Shown here one piece after another: positions 39,695-49,519 of a stretch of DNA of 64,000 nucleotides; positions within the stretch are counted from its first letter, which is position 1, and each line of letters begins with the position of its first letter. This DNA is from Eutrophosalina sp902522775 (GTDB lineage: Bacteria; Bacteroidota; Bacteroidia; Flavobacteriales; Flavobacteriaceae): NCBI GenBank assembly GCA_902522775.1, contig CABYWQ010000006.1:41223-105222 (forward strand), given 5' to 3'. The notes below the pieces were generated by a model, which was given only the letters and a program-made list of their open reading frames with translations, was not told where the DNA came from and did no database searches. Made by a program: the position numbers and the translations under genes.

Positions 39695-41593
39695 TTAAAA
39701 ACTTTTAACTATTTCATCTACAATCTCAGGGTTTAAGAGTGTTGATATATCTCCAAATTCACTTTTTTCTCCACATGCAATTTTTCTTAGAATTCTCCTC
39801 ATAATTTTTCCACTTCGTGTTTTAGGCAAACCCGGAACAAATTGAATTTTTTCAGGTTTGGCTATTGGACCAATAGTGTTTGATATTAATTGATTGATTT
39901 CAATTCTAATATCATCTTTTTTAGACTCATTTTTTAAAATCACATAAGCATAAAGTGCATTTCCTTTAATGTCATGTGGGTATCCAACAAGAGCACTTTC
40001 AATTACATTAGGATGCATATTTATGATATCTTCAATTGGTGCTGTACCCAAATTATGACCTGAAACAATAACAACATCATCTACTCGTCCTGTAATTCTA
40101 TAATTACCTTCATCATCTCTGTATGCTCCATCACCAGGAAAATAATAGCCAGGATAAGCTGAAAAATAGACATTTTTATAACGCTCATGATCACCATAAA
40201 TTGTCCGAGCTATTGATGGCCAAGGATATTTAATTCCAAGGATTCCGTTCTTGTTATTATCATTAAACTCACTACCATTTTCATCAAATAAAACTGGTTG
40301 AATTCCCATCATTGGTTTGGTTGCAAAAGTTGGCTTACCCTCAGTAACATTTGCAAGAGAAGTAATCATAATTCCACCAGTTTCAGTTTGCCACCAGGTA
40401 TCAACAATTGGGCATTTTTCTTTACCAATGTTTTTATTGTACCAATTCCATGCTTCCTCATTTATAGGTTCTCCTACGGTTCCTAATACTTTCAGTGACG
40501 ATAAATCATATTTATCTACAAAATCCAAGGGATGCTTTGCAAGGGCTCGAATGGCAGTTGGAGCAGTATAAAATTGGTTAACCTTGTGTTTTTCACAAAT
40601 ATGCCAAAATCTTCCAAAATCTGGATATGAAGGTATTCCTTCAAACATAATTGATGTTGCACCATTAAGTAATGGTCCGTAAACTATGTAACTATGACCT
40701 GTAATCCATCCAATATCTGCCGTACACCAGTAAATATCATCATCATTATAATCAAAAACGTTTTTAAAAGAATATGATGAATAAACCATATATCCTCCAC
40801 ATGAATGAACCATACCTTTAGGTTTTCCAGTAGATCCAGATGTATATAAAATAAATAAGGAATCTTCGGAATCCACAATTTCAGCTGGACAATTATCACT
40901 AACTTTTGTTAACTCTTCATGCCACCACTTTTCATTATTATTTAAAGAAATATTACTATTAATCCTATTTAAAACAATTACTGAGTCAACGCAATCACAA
41001 TCATTCAATGCTTCATCAACAATTGACTTCAAATCAATTATTTTATTTCCTCTAAAACTTCCATCAGACGTTATGATCATCTTGCACGAAGCATCATTTA
41101 TCCTAGCAGCCAAGGCAGTAGATGAAAAACCAGCAAATACAACTGAGTGAACTGCTCCAATTCTAGCGCATGCAAGTACAGAAATAGCCAATTCTGGGAC
41201 CATTGGAAGATAAATACAAACCCTGTCACCTTTTTTGACATTATTGTTTTTTAAAACATTAGCAAATGAACAAACTTTTGAATGGAGTTCTTTATATGAG
41301 ATATATGTCGTTTCATCTTCAGGGTCATTCGGCTCAAAAATTATTGCAGTTTTTTCTGGATTAATTTCGACATATCTATCTAGACAATTTTCTGTTATGT
41401 TAAGTTTTCCATCAACAAACCATTCAAATTTTGGTTTACTAAAATCATATTCAAGAACTTTGGACCATTTCCTTTTCCATACAAATGAATCTGCTACTTC
41501 GGACCAAAACTCCTCTGGATTAGTTATACTGTGTTTATAAAGGTTATTATACTCATCAATATTTTTTGGAATTAGTTGTTTATCAAAAATCAT
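39695..41593 (-). CDS. acs: acetate--CoA ligase (acetyl-CoA synthetase)
   Basis: 632 residues, the usual Acs length. ANL-family motifs: LYTSGSTGKPKGMVHS (adenylate loop), DTWWQTETGG, YRITGRVDDVVIVSGHNLG (hinge) and the C-terminal PKTRSGKIMRRILRKIA, whose lysine is the catalytic and acetylation-controlled residue. It makes acetyl-CoA from acetate, ATP and CoA. Last of a minus-strand run nusB-DUF1573-yajC-pyrD-acs, 15 bases after pyrD. Confidence 0.96.
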   Translation of the reverse strand: MIFDKQLIPKNIDEYNNLYKHSITNPEEFWSEVADSFVWKRKWSKVLEYDFSKPKFEWFVDGKLNITENCLDRYVEINPEKTAIIFEPNDPEDETTYISYKELHSKVCSFANVLKNNNVKKGDRVCIYLPMVPELAISVLACARIGAVHSVVFAGFSSTALAARINDASCKMIITSDGSFRGNKIIDLKSIVDEALNDCDCVDSVIVLNRINSNISLNNNEKWWHEELTKVSDNCPAEIVDSEDSLFILYTSGSTGKPKGMVHSCGGYMVYSSYSFKNVFDYNDDDIYWCTADIGWITGHSYIVYGPLLNGATSIMFEGIPSYPDFGRFWHICEKHKVNQFYTAPTAIRALAKHPLDFVDKYDLSSLKVLGTVGEPINEEAWNWYNKNIGKEKCPIVDTWWQTETGGIMITSLANVTEGKPTFATKPMMGIQPVLFDENGSEFNDNNKNGILGIKYPWPSIARTIYGDHERYKNVYFSAYPGYYFPGDGAYRDDEGNYRITGRVDDVVIVSGHNLGTAPIEDIINMHPNVIESALVGYPHDIKGNALYAYVILKNESKKDDIRIEINQLISNTIGPIAKPEKIQFVPGLPKTRSGKIMRRILRKIACGEKSEFGDISTLLNPEIVDEIVKSF

Positions 41594-41608
41594 AATTAAA
41601 TCTAAAAA

Positions 41609-42712
41609 TTAATTTAATGATTTAATAATTTCCCGATTGATTTTATAAATAAATGATGGGCCATTATAAATGAACCCTGTATAAACTTGTATAAGACTAG
41701 CACCTGCATTAAGTTTTTCAAGAGCATCACCAGGTGACATTATACCCCCAACTCCAACGATTGGAACTTTACCTTTTGAATATTTATGAATCAAACTTAT
41801 AACTTCCGTACTCCTATTTCTCAATGGAGCTCCACTCAAACCTCCTTTTTGTGATTTTAGTTTATTATCAGATTTTAATTTTTCCCTGCTTAAAGTAGTA
41901 TTAGTTGTAATAATTCCGTCTATTTTTAATTCTTGAATTAAATCAACAATTGATAGAATATCCGAATTATTAAGATCAGGTGAAATTTTTAATAATATGG
42001 GTTTGTTTGATCTTTTTTTATTTTCATCTATTAATGGAATTAAAATAGATCTTAAACCTTCAGTATTTTGAAGATCTCTTAAGTGCGGAGTGTTTGGAGA
42101 ACTTACATTAACCGCAAAGTAATCCACATGATCATATAATTTTTGAAAGCAAATTAAATAATCATCAGCTGCCTTTTCGTTTGGTGTATCTTTATTTTTA
42201 CCAATATTACCTCCAATTATTACATTTATATTTTTTTTAAGTCTATTTACAATTTGATCAACCCCATCATTATTGAAGCCCAGTCGATTTATAATGGCAT
42301 CATCATTAACTAGTCTAAAAATTCTTTTCTTTGGATTACCATCCTGTGGTTTGGGAGTTACAGTTCCAATTTCAATAAATCCAAAACCATGATCATGCAT
42401 TTGTTTATAAATTTCAGCATTTTTATCAAATCCAGCAGCTAAACCAACAGGATTAGGAAATTTGATTCCAAAAACTTCTCTTTCTAAATATTTATTATTT
42501 CTAAAATTGTATTTAAAGTTATACTTATGAGCATTAAATGCTAAAAAAGGCTTAATAAGCTTCAGAACATTTACTACTAAATGGTGAACTTTTTCAGGAT
42601 CAATACTGAAAAAAATTGGTTTCCAAAGAAATTTCCATAGGATTGTAGATAGAAAATGATATTTATCGTAATAAAAGTAATTGTGTATTTTAAAATTTTT
42701 TAAGAATGACAC
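41609..42712 (-). CDS. pyrD: dihydroorotate dehydrogenase (quinone), class 2
   Basis: 367 residues. The N-terminal extension (about 1-70) with hydrophobic and basic helices marks the membrane-associated class 2 enzyme. Core motifs: FGIKFPNPVGLAAGFDKN, FIEIGTVTPKPQDGNP, NVSSPNTPHLRDLQ (with the catalytic serine), and IVGVGGIMSPGDA. FMN enzyme that oxidises dihydroorotate with a quinone. Three bases downstream of yajC on the same strand. Confidence 0.96.
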   Translation of the reverse strand: MSFLKNFKIHNYFYYDKYHFLSTILWKFLWKPIFFSIDPEKVHHLVVNVLKLIKPFLAFNAHKYNFKYNFRNNKYLEREVFGIKFPNPVGLAAGFDKNAEIYKQMHDHGFGFIEIGTVTPKPQDGNPKKRIFRLVNDDAIINRLGFNNDGVDQIVNRLKKNINVIIGGNIGKNKDTPNEKAADDYLICFQKLYDHVDYFAVNVSSPNTPHLRDLQNTEGLRSILIPLIDENKKRSNKPILLKISPDLNNSDILSIVDLIQELKIDGIITTNTTLSREKLKSDNKLKSQKGGLSGAPLRNRSTEVISLIHKYSKGKVPIVGVGGIMSPGDALEKLNAGASLIQVYTGFIYNGPSFIYKINREIIKSLN

Positions 42713-42715
42713 ACC

Positions 42716-42994
42716 CTATTTCTTATTTAATTTTGATGACATTTCAAGAGAAATTGCCGATCTATCAAATTTTATTTTACCGGCCATAGTCTCCAAAACA
42801 CAGGTATTATTGTTATCATTAACTTCTAAAACTCTTCCATGCATACCACTTTTTGTAACAACTATATCGCCTTTTTTTAAAGCACTAATAAATTTTTTTT
42901 CCTTCTTAGCTCTTCTAGTTTGAGGTAAAATTAATATTAGATAAAACGCTAAAAGCATCATTATTAGCAATGGTAATTGTCCAAATCCTTCCAT
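42716..42994 (-). CDS. yajC: preprotein translocase subunit YajC
   Basis: 92 residues: one N-terminal transmembrane helix (LPLLIMMLLAFYLILILPQ), RRAKKEKKFISALKKGDIVVTKSGMHGRV and a small C-terminal beta domain, the standard YajC plan. Accessory part of the SecDF-YajC complex of the inner membrane. Two bases after the DUF1573 gene. Confidence 0.95.
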   Translation of the reverse strand: MEGFGQLPLLIMMLLAFYLILILPQTRRAKKEKKFISALKKGDIVVTKSGMHGRVLEVNDNNNTCVLETMAGKIKFDRSAISLEMSSKLNKK

Positions 42995-42996
42995 AA

Positions 42997-43485
42997 TTAT
43001 TTATTTAATACAAAACCATTAATTCTAATTAACTTCTTGCCAGCACTTGTATTTGTTGATAATGTTACTGTTTTGATCTGCTTTCCTGGCTTGTTTGCTG
43101 TATCAAACATTACTTTGATTGTACCTTTATCTCCTGGCTTAATATTTTCATTCTTGGGATATTGAGGAACAGTACATCCACAAGAGGCAGATGCATCAAA
43201 AATAATTAAATCCGTTTTTCCAGTGTTAGTAAAATTAAAATCAACTTCAACAACTTCTCCATCAACAACTTCTCCGTAATTATAAGTTTCAAAATCAAAA
43301 GTTATTTCTGGAAAACTTGAATTATCTGAAGATCTTTGTTCTGCTGCAGCTAAATTTTCAGATTTGATTTTTTTTGATGGGTCCGAATTACAAGATTTTA
43401 AAAATAATGAGAGTGAGAATGAGACCACAAAAGCATAAAGAAAACATTTAATATCTGTTTTTGTTATTTTAATAAAAAATTTCAT
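42997..43485 (-). CDS. DUF1573 family lipoprotein
   Basis: 162 residues. Signal with a lipobox-like LKSC (Cys32) after a hydrophobic stretch. The Ig-like DUF1573 domain spans about residues 58-160: FDFETYNYGEVVDGEVVEVDF, NTGKTDLIIFDASASCGCTVP and PGDKGTIKVMFDT. The SASCGCT motif is the hallmark. Periplasmic or surface beta-sandwich of unknown function. Between nusB and yajC, a familiar order in Flavobacteriia. Confidence 0.88.
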   Translation of the reverse strand: MKFFIKITKTDIKCFLYAFVVSFSLSLFLKSCNSDPSKKIKSENLAAAEQRSSDNSSFPEITFDFETYNYGEVVDGEVVEVDFNFTNTGKTDLIIFDASASCGCTVPQYPKNENIKPGDKGTIKVMFDTANKPGKQIKTVTLSTNTSAGKKLIRINGFVLNK

Positions 43486-43502
43486 ATGTTAAAATTATGA
43501 AA

Positions 43503-44438
43503 TTATTGTAAACCTCTTTCATTTTTTTTTATCAGGTCCTTTTCTTTTAAGCTTTTAAATACATTATTGGAAACCCCATTAATAAAATTACTACTTTCAG
43601 GTGATGAATAATTTTTTGATATCTCAACATATTCATTGATACTGACTTTCATTGGAATGGATGGGAAATTCAAAAATTCAGTCAAACACATTTTTAAAAT
43701 TATTAGATCGATTACAGCAATTCTTTCAATTTCCCATTCTGGTGTAAATTCTGAAATTTTTTTATCCAACTCATTATCATTATTTATAATTGACTTAAAA
43801 AGTTTTAATCCAAATTTTTTATCCTCTTTATCAGAGAAAATTTTTAATGGTATATTATTTTTTTTTGATTCATCGAAAGACTTTAAATAATTTAAAAACA
43901 AGGTGTTTACAAGAGGAAAATCATCAATCCATCCTAGTTCTTCATCTTCATATAATTGGTATAAAAATTCGTTTTTTACAATTATCTTCTTAAAAATATC
44001 AATAACTATCTGTTTTCTGTTTTCAAAATTTAGACTATCAAAGGATTCATATTTCTCAAATAGTTCACTATTGTAAATTTCATCAAACAATGATTCTATT
44101 ATTTTAATATTCTTATCCCAAATATCAATTTCAAATTTTAATTTTAATTTCTGAAGCTTTTTACAATCTTTAAAAAACAATAAAATTTCATTTTTTAGAA
44201 TTATTTTTATAATTCCACTTGAATCATTTTCGTAATTTTTTTTTGATATAATTTTTTCTTTTTTAATGAATTCATTAAAAAGCTTTTCAAATAATAAAAA
44301 TTGTGATATGTAAAGTCTAAAAAAATTTACAGCGCGATTATTATAATCTTTAACTAAATCACTATCACTAGAATTTGCAGTGGACTTTGAATACAACAAT
44401 TGTAAAACCTTTATCCTAATATGCCTTCGATTAATCAT
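43503..44438 (-). CDS. nusB: transcription antitermination factor NusB (long Bacteroidota form)
   Basis: 311 residues, about twice the E. coli protein. It starts with NRRHIRIKVLQLLYS, the NusB N-terminal helix, then carries an inserted helical region, with the conserved C-terminal core at about 215-300 (PEWEIERIAVIDLIILKMCLTEFLNFPSIPMKVSINEYVEIS). It binds boxA RNA with S10 to keep RNA polymerase processive on rRNA operons; boxA-like sites are present in the rRNA operon here. A TACATTTG -7 box lies 17 bases upstream. Confidence 0.92.
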   Translation of the reverse strand: MINRRHIRIKVLQLLYSKSTANSSDSDLVKDYNNRAVNFFRLYISQFLLFEKLFNEFIKKEKIISKKNYENDSSGIIKIILKNEILLFFKDCKKLQKLKLKFEIDIWDKNIKIIESLFDEIYNSELFEKYESFDSLNFENRKQIVIDIFKKIIVKNEFLYQLYEDEELGWIDDFPLVNTLFLNYLKSFDESKKNNIPLKIFSDKEDKKFGLKLFKSIINNDNELDKKISEFTPEWEIERIAVIDLIILKMCLTEFLNFPSIPMKVSINEYVEISKNYSSPESSNFINGVSNNVFKSLKEKDLIKKNERGLQ

Positions 44439-44454
44439 ACAATGAACTTAAAAG

Positions 44455-44462
44455 CAAATGTA
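44455..44462 (-). promoter_or_regulatory. -7 promoter box of the nusB operon
   Basis: Minus strand TACATTTG, an exact TAnnTTTG match; 16 bases lie between it and the nusB ATG at 44438. Divergent from the ABC exporter promoter 35 bases away. Confidence 0.55.
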
Positions 44463-44496
44463 TTTAATTTTAGCTTATTATGGAACCATAAAAATG

Positions 44497-44504
44497 TATA
44501 TTTG
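44497..44504 (+). promoter_or_regulatory. -7 promoter box of the ABC exporter gene
   Basis: TATATTTG, exact TAnnTTTG match; the ATG at 44515 follows ten bases later, so the leader is about six nucleotides. No clean -33 TTG is seen. Confidence 0.55.
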
Positions 44505-44514
44505 AATACTTCTT

Positions 44515-46263
44515 ATGAAAGAGCTAAAGTACCTTAATAAATTTTTTTTTAAGTATAAACAAAAAATAATAATTGGTATTTTGATAACAATTGTTGCCAG
44601 AGTTTTTGCATTAGTTGCCCCAAATTTAGTTGGAGATTCAATTACTATAATTGAAAATTTTTATCTAAATAAATCTATAAGCAATATTGAATTAAAAGAT
44701 AAATTATTAATAAATATTTTTTTAATTGTTGGCTCAGCTATCTTGGCAGGAGTGTTTACGTTTTTAATGAGACAAACACTTATAAATGTTTCAAGATATA
44801 TAGAGTACGATTTAAAAAATGAAATATATAATAAGTATCAAGAACTAGATCAGTCTTTTTATAAAAACAATAGAACAGGTGACTTAATGAACAGAATAAG
44901 TGAAGACGTAAGTAAAGTTAGAATGTATGTGGGTCCAGCACTAATGTACACAATAAATACTGTAGCATTATTTGTAATTATAATATCATACATGGTCAGT
45001 GTTGCTCCAATACTAACTGCTTATACAATTATCCCACTACCAATTTTATCATATTTAATTTTTAAACTAAGTAAAAAAATTAATATTAAAAGTAAAAAAG
45101 TTCAAGAATCTCTTTCTAGAATTACAACATTTACACAGGAATCCTTCAGTGGTATTTCAGTTATCAAATCAAATACAATTGAAAAAGAAGTAATTAAATC
45201 AATGATGAATCGCTCTGAGGATACTAAACAAAAAAATATTGACTTAGCTAAATTTCAATCTTGGTTTTTTCCAATGATGTTGCTATTAATTGGAGTCAGT
45301 AATATAATTGTTATTTATATTGGAGGAAAGCAATACATAAATAACGAAATAGATTTGGGTGTATTAGCTGAATTCATAATATATGTAACCATGTTGACAT
45401 GGCCTGTTGCTACTGTTGGTTGGGTTACATCAATTGTTCAACAAGCAGAAGCATCCCAAAAAAGAATTAATGAATTTTTAAAAGAGAAAAGTAAAATATC
45501 AAACAAGTTTAATAAAAAATATAATATAGATGGAAAGGTTGAATTTAAAAATATAATTCTTGTTTATCCCGAAACAAAAATTATTGCATTAAACAAGCTA
45601 AATTTCGAAATTAATACAGGAAAATCCTTAGGCATAATTGGAAATGTTGGTTCAGGGAAATCTACCATCGCTGAATTAATTTTAAGAAATTATGATCCTG
45701 ATAAAGGTGAGGTAAGAATTGACGGTAAAAATATAAAATCACATAACTTAAATATTTTAAGACAAAATATAGGATATGTTCCTCAAAATACATTTTTATT
45801 TTCTGACACTATTTTTAGTAACATAAAGTTTGGCAATACCGATGCTACTTTTGAAGAAGTAGTAAAATTTTCAAAAATTGCAAATGTTCACAATGATATA
45901 ATTGGATTTTATAATAAATATGACTCTGAATTAGGCGAAAGGGGAATTAATTTATCAGGTGGACAAAGACAAAGGATTGCTATTGCCAGAGCTCTAATTA
46001 AAAAACCTAAAATTCTGATTTTAGATGATAGCCTCTCCGCTGTTGATACTGAAACAGAAGATAATATTTTTAAAAATATTTTATATAACATAAATGATTG
46101 TACTAAAATTATAATCAGTCACAGAATTTCTACAGTAAAAAAATGCGATAAAATTATTGTGATAAATGATGGAAAAAAAATTGAAGAAGGAAACCACTTA
46201 GAGCTTATAGAATTAGATGGATACTATCACGAAATATATAATCAACAAATTAAAGGGAAATAA
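44515..46263 (+). CDS. ABC transporter, fused permease and ATPase (MsbA/MdlB-like exporter half)
   Basis: 582 residues. Six transmembrane helices in residues about 1-310 (type 1 ABC exporter fold), then the ATPase with Walker A GNVGSGKST, Q-loop YVPQN, signature LSGGQRQR, Walker B ILILDDSLSAVD and the H-loop ISHR. Works as a homodimer or with another half. Substrate cannot be told; lipid, peptide or drug export are all possible. Followed by DUF3276 after 61 bases, as is usual in this group. Confidence 0.92.
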   Translation: MKELKYLNKFFFKYKQKIIIGILITIVARVFALVAPNLVGDSITIIENFYLNKSISNIELKDKLLINIFLIVGSAILAGVFTFLMRQTLINVSRYIEYDLKNEIYNKYQELDQSFYKNNRTGDLMNRISEDVSKVRMYVGPALMYTINTVALFVIIISYMVSVAPILTAYTIIPLPILSYLIFKLSKKINIKSKKVQESLSRITTFTQESFSGISVIKSNTIEKEVIKSMMNRSEDTKQKNIDLAKFQSWFFPMMLLLIGVSNIIVIYIGGKQYINNEIDLGVLAEFIIYVTMLTWPVATVGWVTSIVQQAEASQKRINEFLKEKSKISNKFNKKYNIDGKVEFKNIILVYPETKIIALNKLNFEINTGKSLGIIGNVGSGKSTIAELILRNYDPDKGEVRIDGKNIKSHNLNILRQNIGYVPQNTFLFSDTIFSNIKFGNTDATFEEVVKFSKIANVHNDIIGFYNKYDSELGERGINLSGGQRQRIAIARALIKKPKILILDDSLSAVDTETEDNIFKNILYNINDCTKIIISHRISTVKKCDKIIVINDGKKIEEGNHLELIELDGYYHEIYNQQIKGK

Positions 46264-46270
46264 ATCATTT

Positions 46271-46278
46271 TAATTTTG
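46271..46278 (+). promoter_or_regulatory. possible -7 promoter box before DUF3276
   Basis: TAATTTTG, exact TAnnTTTG match, 46 bases before the ATG at 46325. No -33 element is evident; weaker than the other boxes because the leader would be longer than the others here. Confidence 0.35.
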
Positions 46279-46324
46279 CTTTTTAATATATTTTACTCAT
46301 TTTTGGTTATATATACCAAAAAAT

Positions 46325-46726
46325 ATGGAAGAAAATAATAATAATGTTAATGAAGACATTTTCTCAAAAGTATTGAGAGCTGGAAGAAGAACTTATTTTT
46401 TTGATGTAAGATCAACTAAAGCTGGCGACTACTATTTAACAATATCCGAAAGCAAAAAATTTACTAATGAGGATGGTACTTTTTATTTCAAAAAACATAA
46501 AATATATCTTTATAAAGAAGATTTTCTAAATTTTTCAGAAAACCTTGCAGAAATGACAAAATATATTATAAATGAAAAGGGTAGTGAAGTAATAAGCGAA
46601 ATTCATGATAAAGATTTTAAAGCTAAAAAAGCTGAAGAGGATAAAAAAGCTGAAGAGGATAAAAAACCTGATTCATCTGATGAAAGTTCTGGGAAGTTTA
46701 CTGATGTAAGCTTTGAAGATATTTAA
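46325..46726 (+). CDS. DUF3276 / PUR-alpha-like protein
   Basis: 133 residues. Residues 10-95 form one PUR-type repeat (SKVLRAGRRTYFFDVRSTKAGDYYLTISESKKF, then FYFKKHKIYLYKEDF), as in the Borrelia and Bacteroidota PUR proteins that bind single-stranded DNA or RNA. The tail is acidic and contains an 18-base tandem duplication (KAEEDK twice). Probably a dimeric nucleic-acid binding protein. Confidence 0.9.
   Translation: MEENNNNVNEDIFSKVLRAGRRTYFFDVRSTKAGDYYLTISESKKFTNEDGTFYFKKHKIYLYKEDFLNFSENLAEMTKYIINEKGSEVISEIHDKDFKAKKAEEDKKAEEDKKPDSSDESSGKFTDVSFEDI
46617..46664 (+). repeat. 18-base tandem repeat in the DUF3276 tail
   Basis: The unit AAAAAAGCTGAAGAGGAT occurs twice in direct succession and is followed by the start of a third (AAAAAACCTGA). 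It encodes KKAEED-type repeats in the disordered acidic tail; copy number could vary by slippage. Confidence 0.8.
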
Positions 46727-46772
46727 TTTATTTTTTTAAGATCTAATACCTTAAAGCTGATTCAATAAATAT

Positions 46773-47324
46773 ATGGCAAGAACACCTTCAAAAATGATTG
46801 AATTAGGAAGAAGTGCTCCCGACTTCAAATTATTGGATACAACCGACAACAAATTTAAATCTTCCAATGATTTGTTTAAAAATAAAGGTGTTTTAATTAT
46901 GTTCATATGCAATCACTGCCCATTTGTTATTCATGTTTTAGATGAAATAATTAAAATAAGTAATGAATATAAAAATGATATTTGTTTTATAGCAATTTCT
47001 AGTAATGATGTTAAGAATTATCCAGAAGATTCACCTGAATTAATGAAAAAAATTGCTGAAGATAAAGGGTTTAAATTTCCTTATTTATATGATGAATCTC
47101 AAAAAATTGCAAAATTATATGATGCTGCATGTACACCAGATTTTTTTCTTTACAATTCGAAAAAAAAATTAATTTACAGAGGACAGCTTGATGATTCAAG
47201 ACCTGGAAATAATATTACAGTTACAGGAAAGGATCTAAGAAATGCTTTAGATTGCTTAATACATGGGGTTAAAAATCCAGAAATTCAAAAACCTAGTATT
47301 GGATGTAATATTAAATGGAAATAA
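46773..47324 (+). CDS. thioredoxin-like / AhpC-TSA family protein
   Basis: 183 residues with a peroxiredoxin-thioredoxin fold: a GRSAPDFKLLDT start, the redox motif CNHCPFV (CxxC at about residues 46-49), ISSNDVKNYPEDSPE, and a cis-proline segment CTPDFFLYN. This family is often named 'thioredoxin family protein'. No signal peptide, so cytoplasmic. The CNHC motif suggests dithiol chemistry; substrate unknown. Confidence 0.88.
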   Translation: MARTPSKMIELGRSAPDFKLLDTTDNKFKSSNDLFKNKGVLIMFICNHCPFVIHVLDEIIKISNEYKNDICFIAISSNDVKNYPEDSPELMKKIAEDKGFKFPYLYDESQKIAKLYDAACTPDFFLYNSKKKLIYRGQLDDSRPGNNITVTGKDLRNALDCLIHGVKNPEIQKPSIGCNIKWK

Positions 47325-47326
47325 GT

Positions 47327-49519
47327 TCAGAAAGCTATTTTACAATAATGATATAACCTAAAAAGTTTAAGATCATCTTCTTCATATTCATCTTTAAACT
47401 CATCTAAAATAGGTTGAATTTCATCAGATTCAAGTTCATTAAAAAAATCCATAAGTTCGTCTTGTGAATCTTCATCAAATAAATCATCAATAATATAATT
47501 TAAGTTTAATTTAGTTCCTGAATATATTATCGTTTCGAGATCTTTTAAAACCTGATCATAATTAACATTTTTTGCTGATGCCATTTCTTCAATATTTAAC
47601 TTTTTATCAACTGATTGAATAAAAAAAAGTTTTAATGAAGAGTTAATCCCTGAGGATTTTATAACAATATCTTCAGGTTTTTCGATTTGATTATCATCAA
47701 CATGTTTACCAATTATCTCAACAAATTTATTACCAATTTTATTAGCTCTTCCCTGGCCTATTCCAGAAATTAATGATAGTTCGGATAATGTAGTTGGATA
47801 TTTAAATGTCATTTCAATGATTGATGACTCTTGAAGAACAGCAAAAGGAGGAATATCTAATTCCTTTGATAACGATTTTCTTAGATCCATTAATATATTG
47901 TATAACTCATTATCAATCAATGATTTATTTTTTTCAACTTTCTTAATAGAAAAAGTCTCTTTTGAAAAATCTCTATCAACTGAAATAGGAAAGGGCTTTA
48001 CTTTATTAAGAAATTCATTACCCTTTTGCGTTATTTTTAAAACTCCATATTCCTCAATTTTTTTATAGAGAAGACCGTCTACAATCATCTTGCGTAACAA
48101 CGACTTCCAAAATATTAAATCATTGTTTTTTCCTACGCCAAAAAAAGGTTTTGATGAAGAATTATGCGCTTTTAAATTTGAAGTTTCAATTCCATAAATA
48201 AATGAAATAATATCCTTTAACTGATACTTTTGATTAGTACTAATTATAACTTCCAAAGCTAACTTAGCTTCATTTTTTGAATCAATAATTTCTAGATTTG
48301 ATTGTGAATTATCATCCATTTTATTACCTAAACCATTTTTTTCATCATATTTTTCACCAAAATAATTTAATATAAACTTTCTCCTGGACATTGTTGTTTC
48401 GCAATACGATGCTACATCTTCAAGCAATGAAAGCCCTTGTTCTCGTTCTGAAATAGGCTTTCCAGACAGAAACTTTTCTAATTTTTCTATATCACTATAA
48501 CAATAAAAAGCAAGACAATGACCTTCACCTCCATCCCTTCCAGCCCTACCAGTTTCTTGATAATATGACTCTAAGCTTTTTGGTATATCATAATGTATTA
48601 CAAATCTAATATCTGGTTTATCAATACCCATCCCAAAAGCAATAGTAGCTACAATAATATCACAATCATGCATTAAAAAATATTCTTGATTTTTAGATCT
48701 AACTTTTTTATCAAGACCTGCATGATAAGCAAGTGCATTTATATTATTTATTTGTAAAAGATTTGTAAAATCTTCAACACGTTTTCTAGACAAACAATAA
48801 ATAATACCTGATTTAGATGGATTATTTTTTATAAATGATATAATTTGTTTATCTATTGAACTATCTTTTTTTCTTATCTCATAAAAAAGATTAGGCCTAT
48901 TAAATGAAGACTTAAATATTTTAGAGTCAGTTAATTCGAGTGTTTTTATTATATCTTCTTGAACTTTTGGAGTAGCAGTTGCGGTTAGGGCAGTTATTTT
49001 GATTTTAGGATCAATTTTTTTTACTGTTTGAAATATATTTCTATAATCTGGTCTAAAGTCATGACCCCATTCAGAAATGCAATGAGCTTCATCAACTGCA
49101 ACAAATGATATCTTGTAGTTTTTTAAAAAATTAATGTTGTACTCTTTTGACAATGACTCGGGTGCGATATATAAAAGTTTAGTTAAACCAGTTGAAATAC
49201 CCTGTTTAACTATATTGATATCTGATTGACTTAATGTTGAATTTAACAAAGTAGCTATTCGTTCATCTTCAAAAACACCTTTTAAAATATCAACTTGATT
49301 TTTCATTAATGCAATTAGTGGAGAAATAATAATAGCCATACCGTCCATACAAATTGCAGACAATTGATAACAAAGTGATTTTCCACCACCAGTTGGCATT
49401 ATAACTAAATTATTATTTCGATTTATAATAGATGAAATTATCTCTAGTTGATTGTCTCTAAACGAAGAAAAGCCAAAATATTTTTTTAATAAATTAGTTA
49501 GTTCTATTTCTGTTGACAT
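47327..49519 (-). CDS. recQ: ATP-dependent DNA helicase RecQ
   Basis: 730 residues. Helicase motifs: MPTGGGKSLCYQ (Walker A), VDEAHCISEWGHDFRP (DEAH with the aromatic-rich loop), ALTATATPKV, and QETGRAGRDG. The RQC region has the zinc-type Cys residues (CYSDIEKLE, CETTMSRRKF) followed by a winged helix, and an HRDC domain sits near residues 535-610 (LRKSLSKELDIPPFAVL). A further C-terminal helix-turn-helix-like extension ends in an acidic stretch. It unwinds recombination intermediates. Confidence 0.95.
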   Translation of the reverse strand: MSTEIELTNLLKKYFGFSSFRDNQLEIISSIINRNNNLVIMPTGGGKSLCYQLSAICMDGMAIIISPLIALMKNQVDILKGVFEDERIATLLNSTLSQSDINIVKQGISTGLTKLLYIAPESLSKEYNINFLKNYKISFVAVDEAHCISEWGHDFRPDYRNIFQTVKKIDPKIKITALTATATPKVQEDIIKTLELTDSKIFKSSFNRPNLFYEIRKKDSSIDKQIISFIKNNPSKSGIIYCLSRKRVEDFTNLLQINNINALAYHAGLDKKVRSKNQEYFLMHDCDIIVATIAFGMGIDKPDIRFVIHYDIPKSLESYYQETGRAGRDGGEGHCLAFYCYSDIEKLEKFLSGKPISEREQGLSLLEDVASYCETTMSRRKFILNYFGEKYDEKNGLGNKMDDNSQSNLEIIDSKNEAKLALEVIISTNQKYQLKDIISFIYGIETSNLKAHNSSSKPFFGVGKNNDLIFWKSLLRKMIVDGLLYKKIEEYGVLKITQKGNEFLNKVKPFPISVDRDFSKETFSIKKVEKNKSLIDNELYNILMDLRKSLSKELDIPPFAVLQESSIIEMTFKYPTTLSELSLISGIGQGRANKIGNKFVEIIGKHVDDNQIEKPEDIVIKSSGINSSLKLFFIQSVDKKLNIEEMASAKNVNYDQVLKDLETIIYSGTKLNLNYIIDDLFDEDSQDELMDFFNELESDEIQPILDEFKDEYEEDDLKLFRLYHYCKIAF

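Noticed and set aside
39681..39695. Hairpin between the convergent M42 and acs genes
   Set aside because: Only five AT-rich base pairs and no T run on either strand.
40298..41540. Open frames of 62-101 codons antisense to acs
   Set aside because: They mirror conserved acs codons, have no start context or promoter, and resemble no family.
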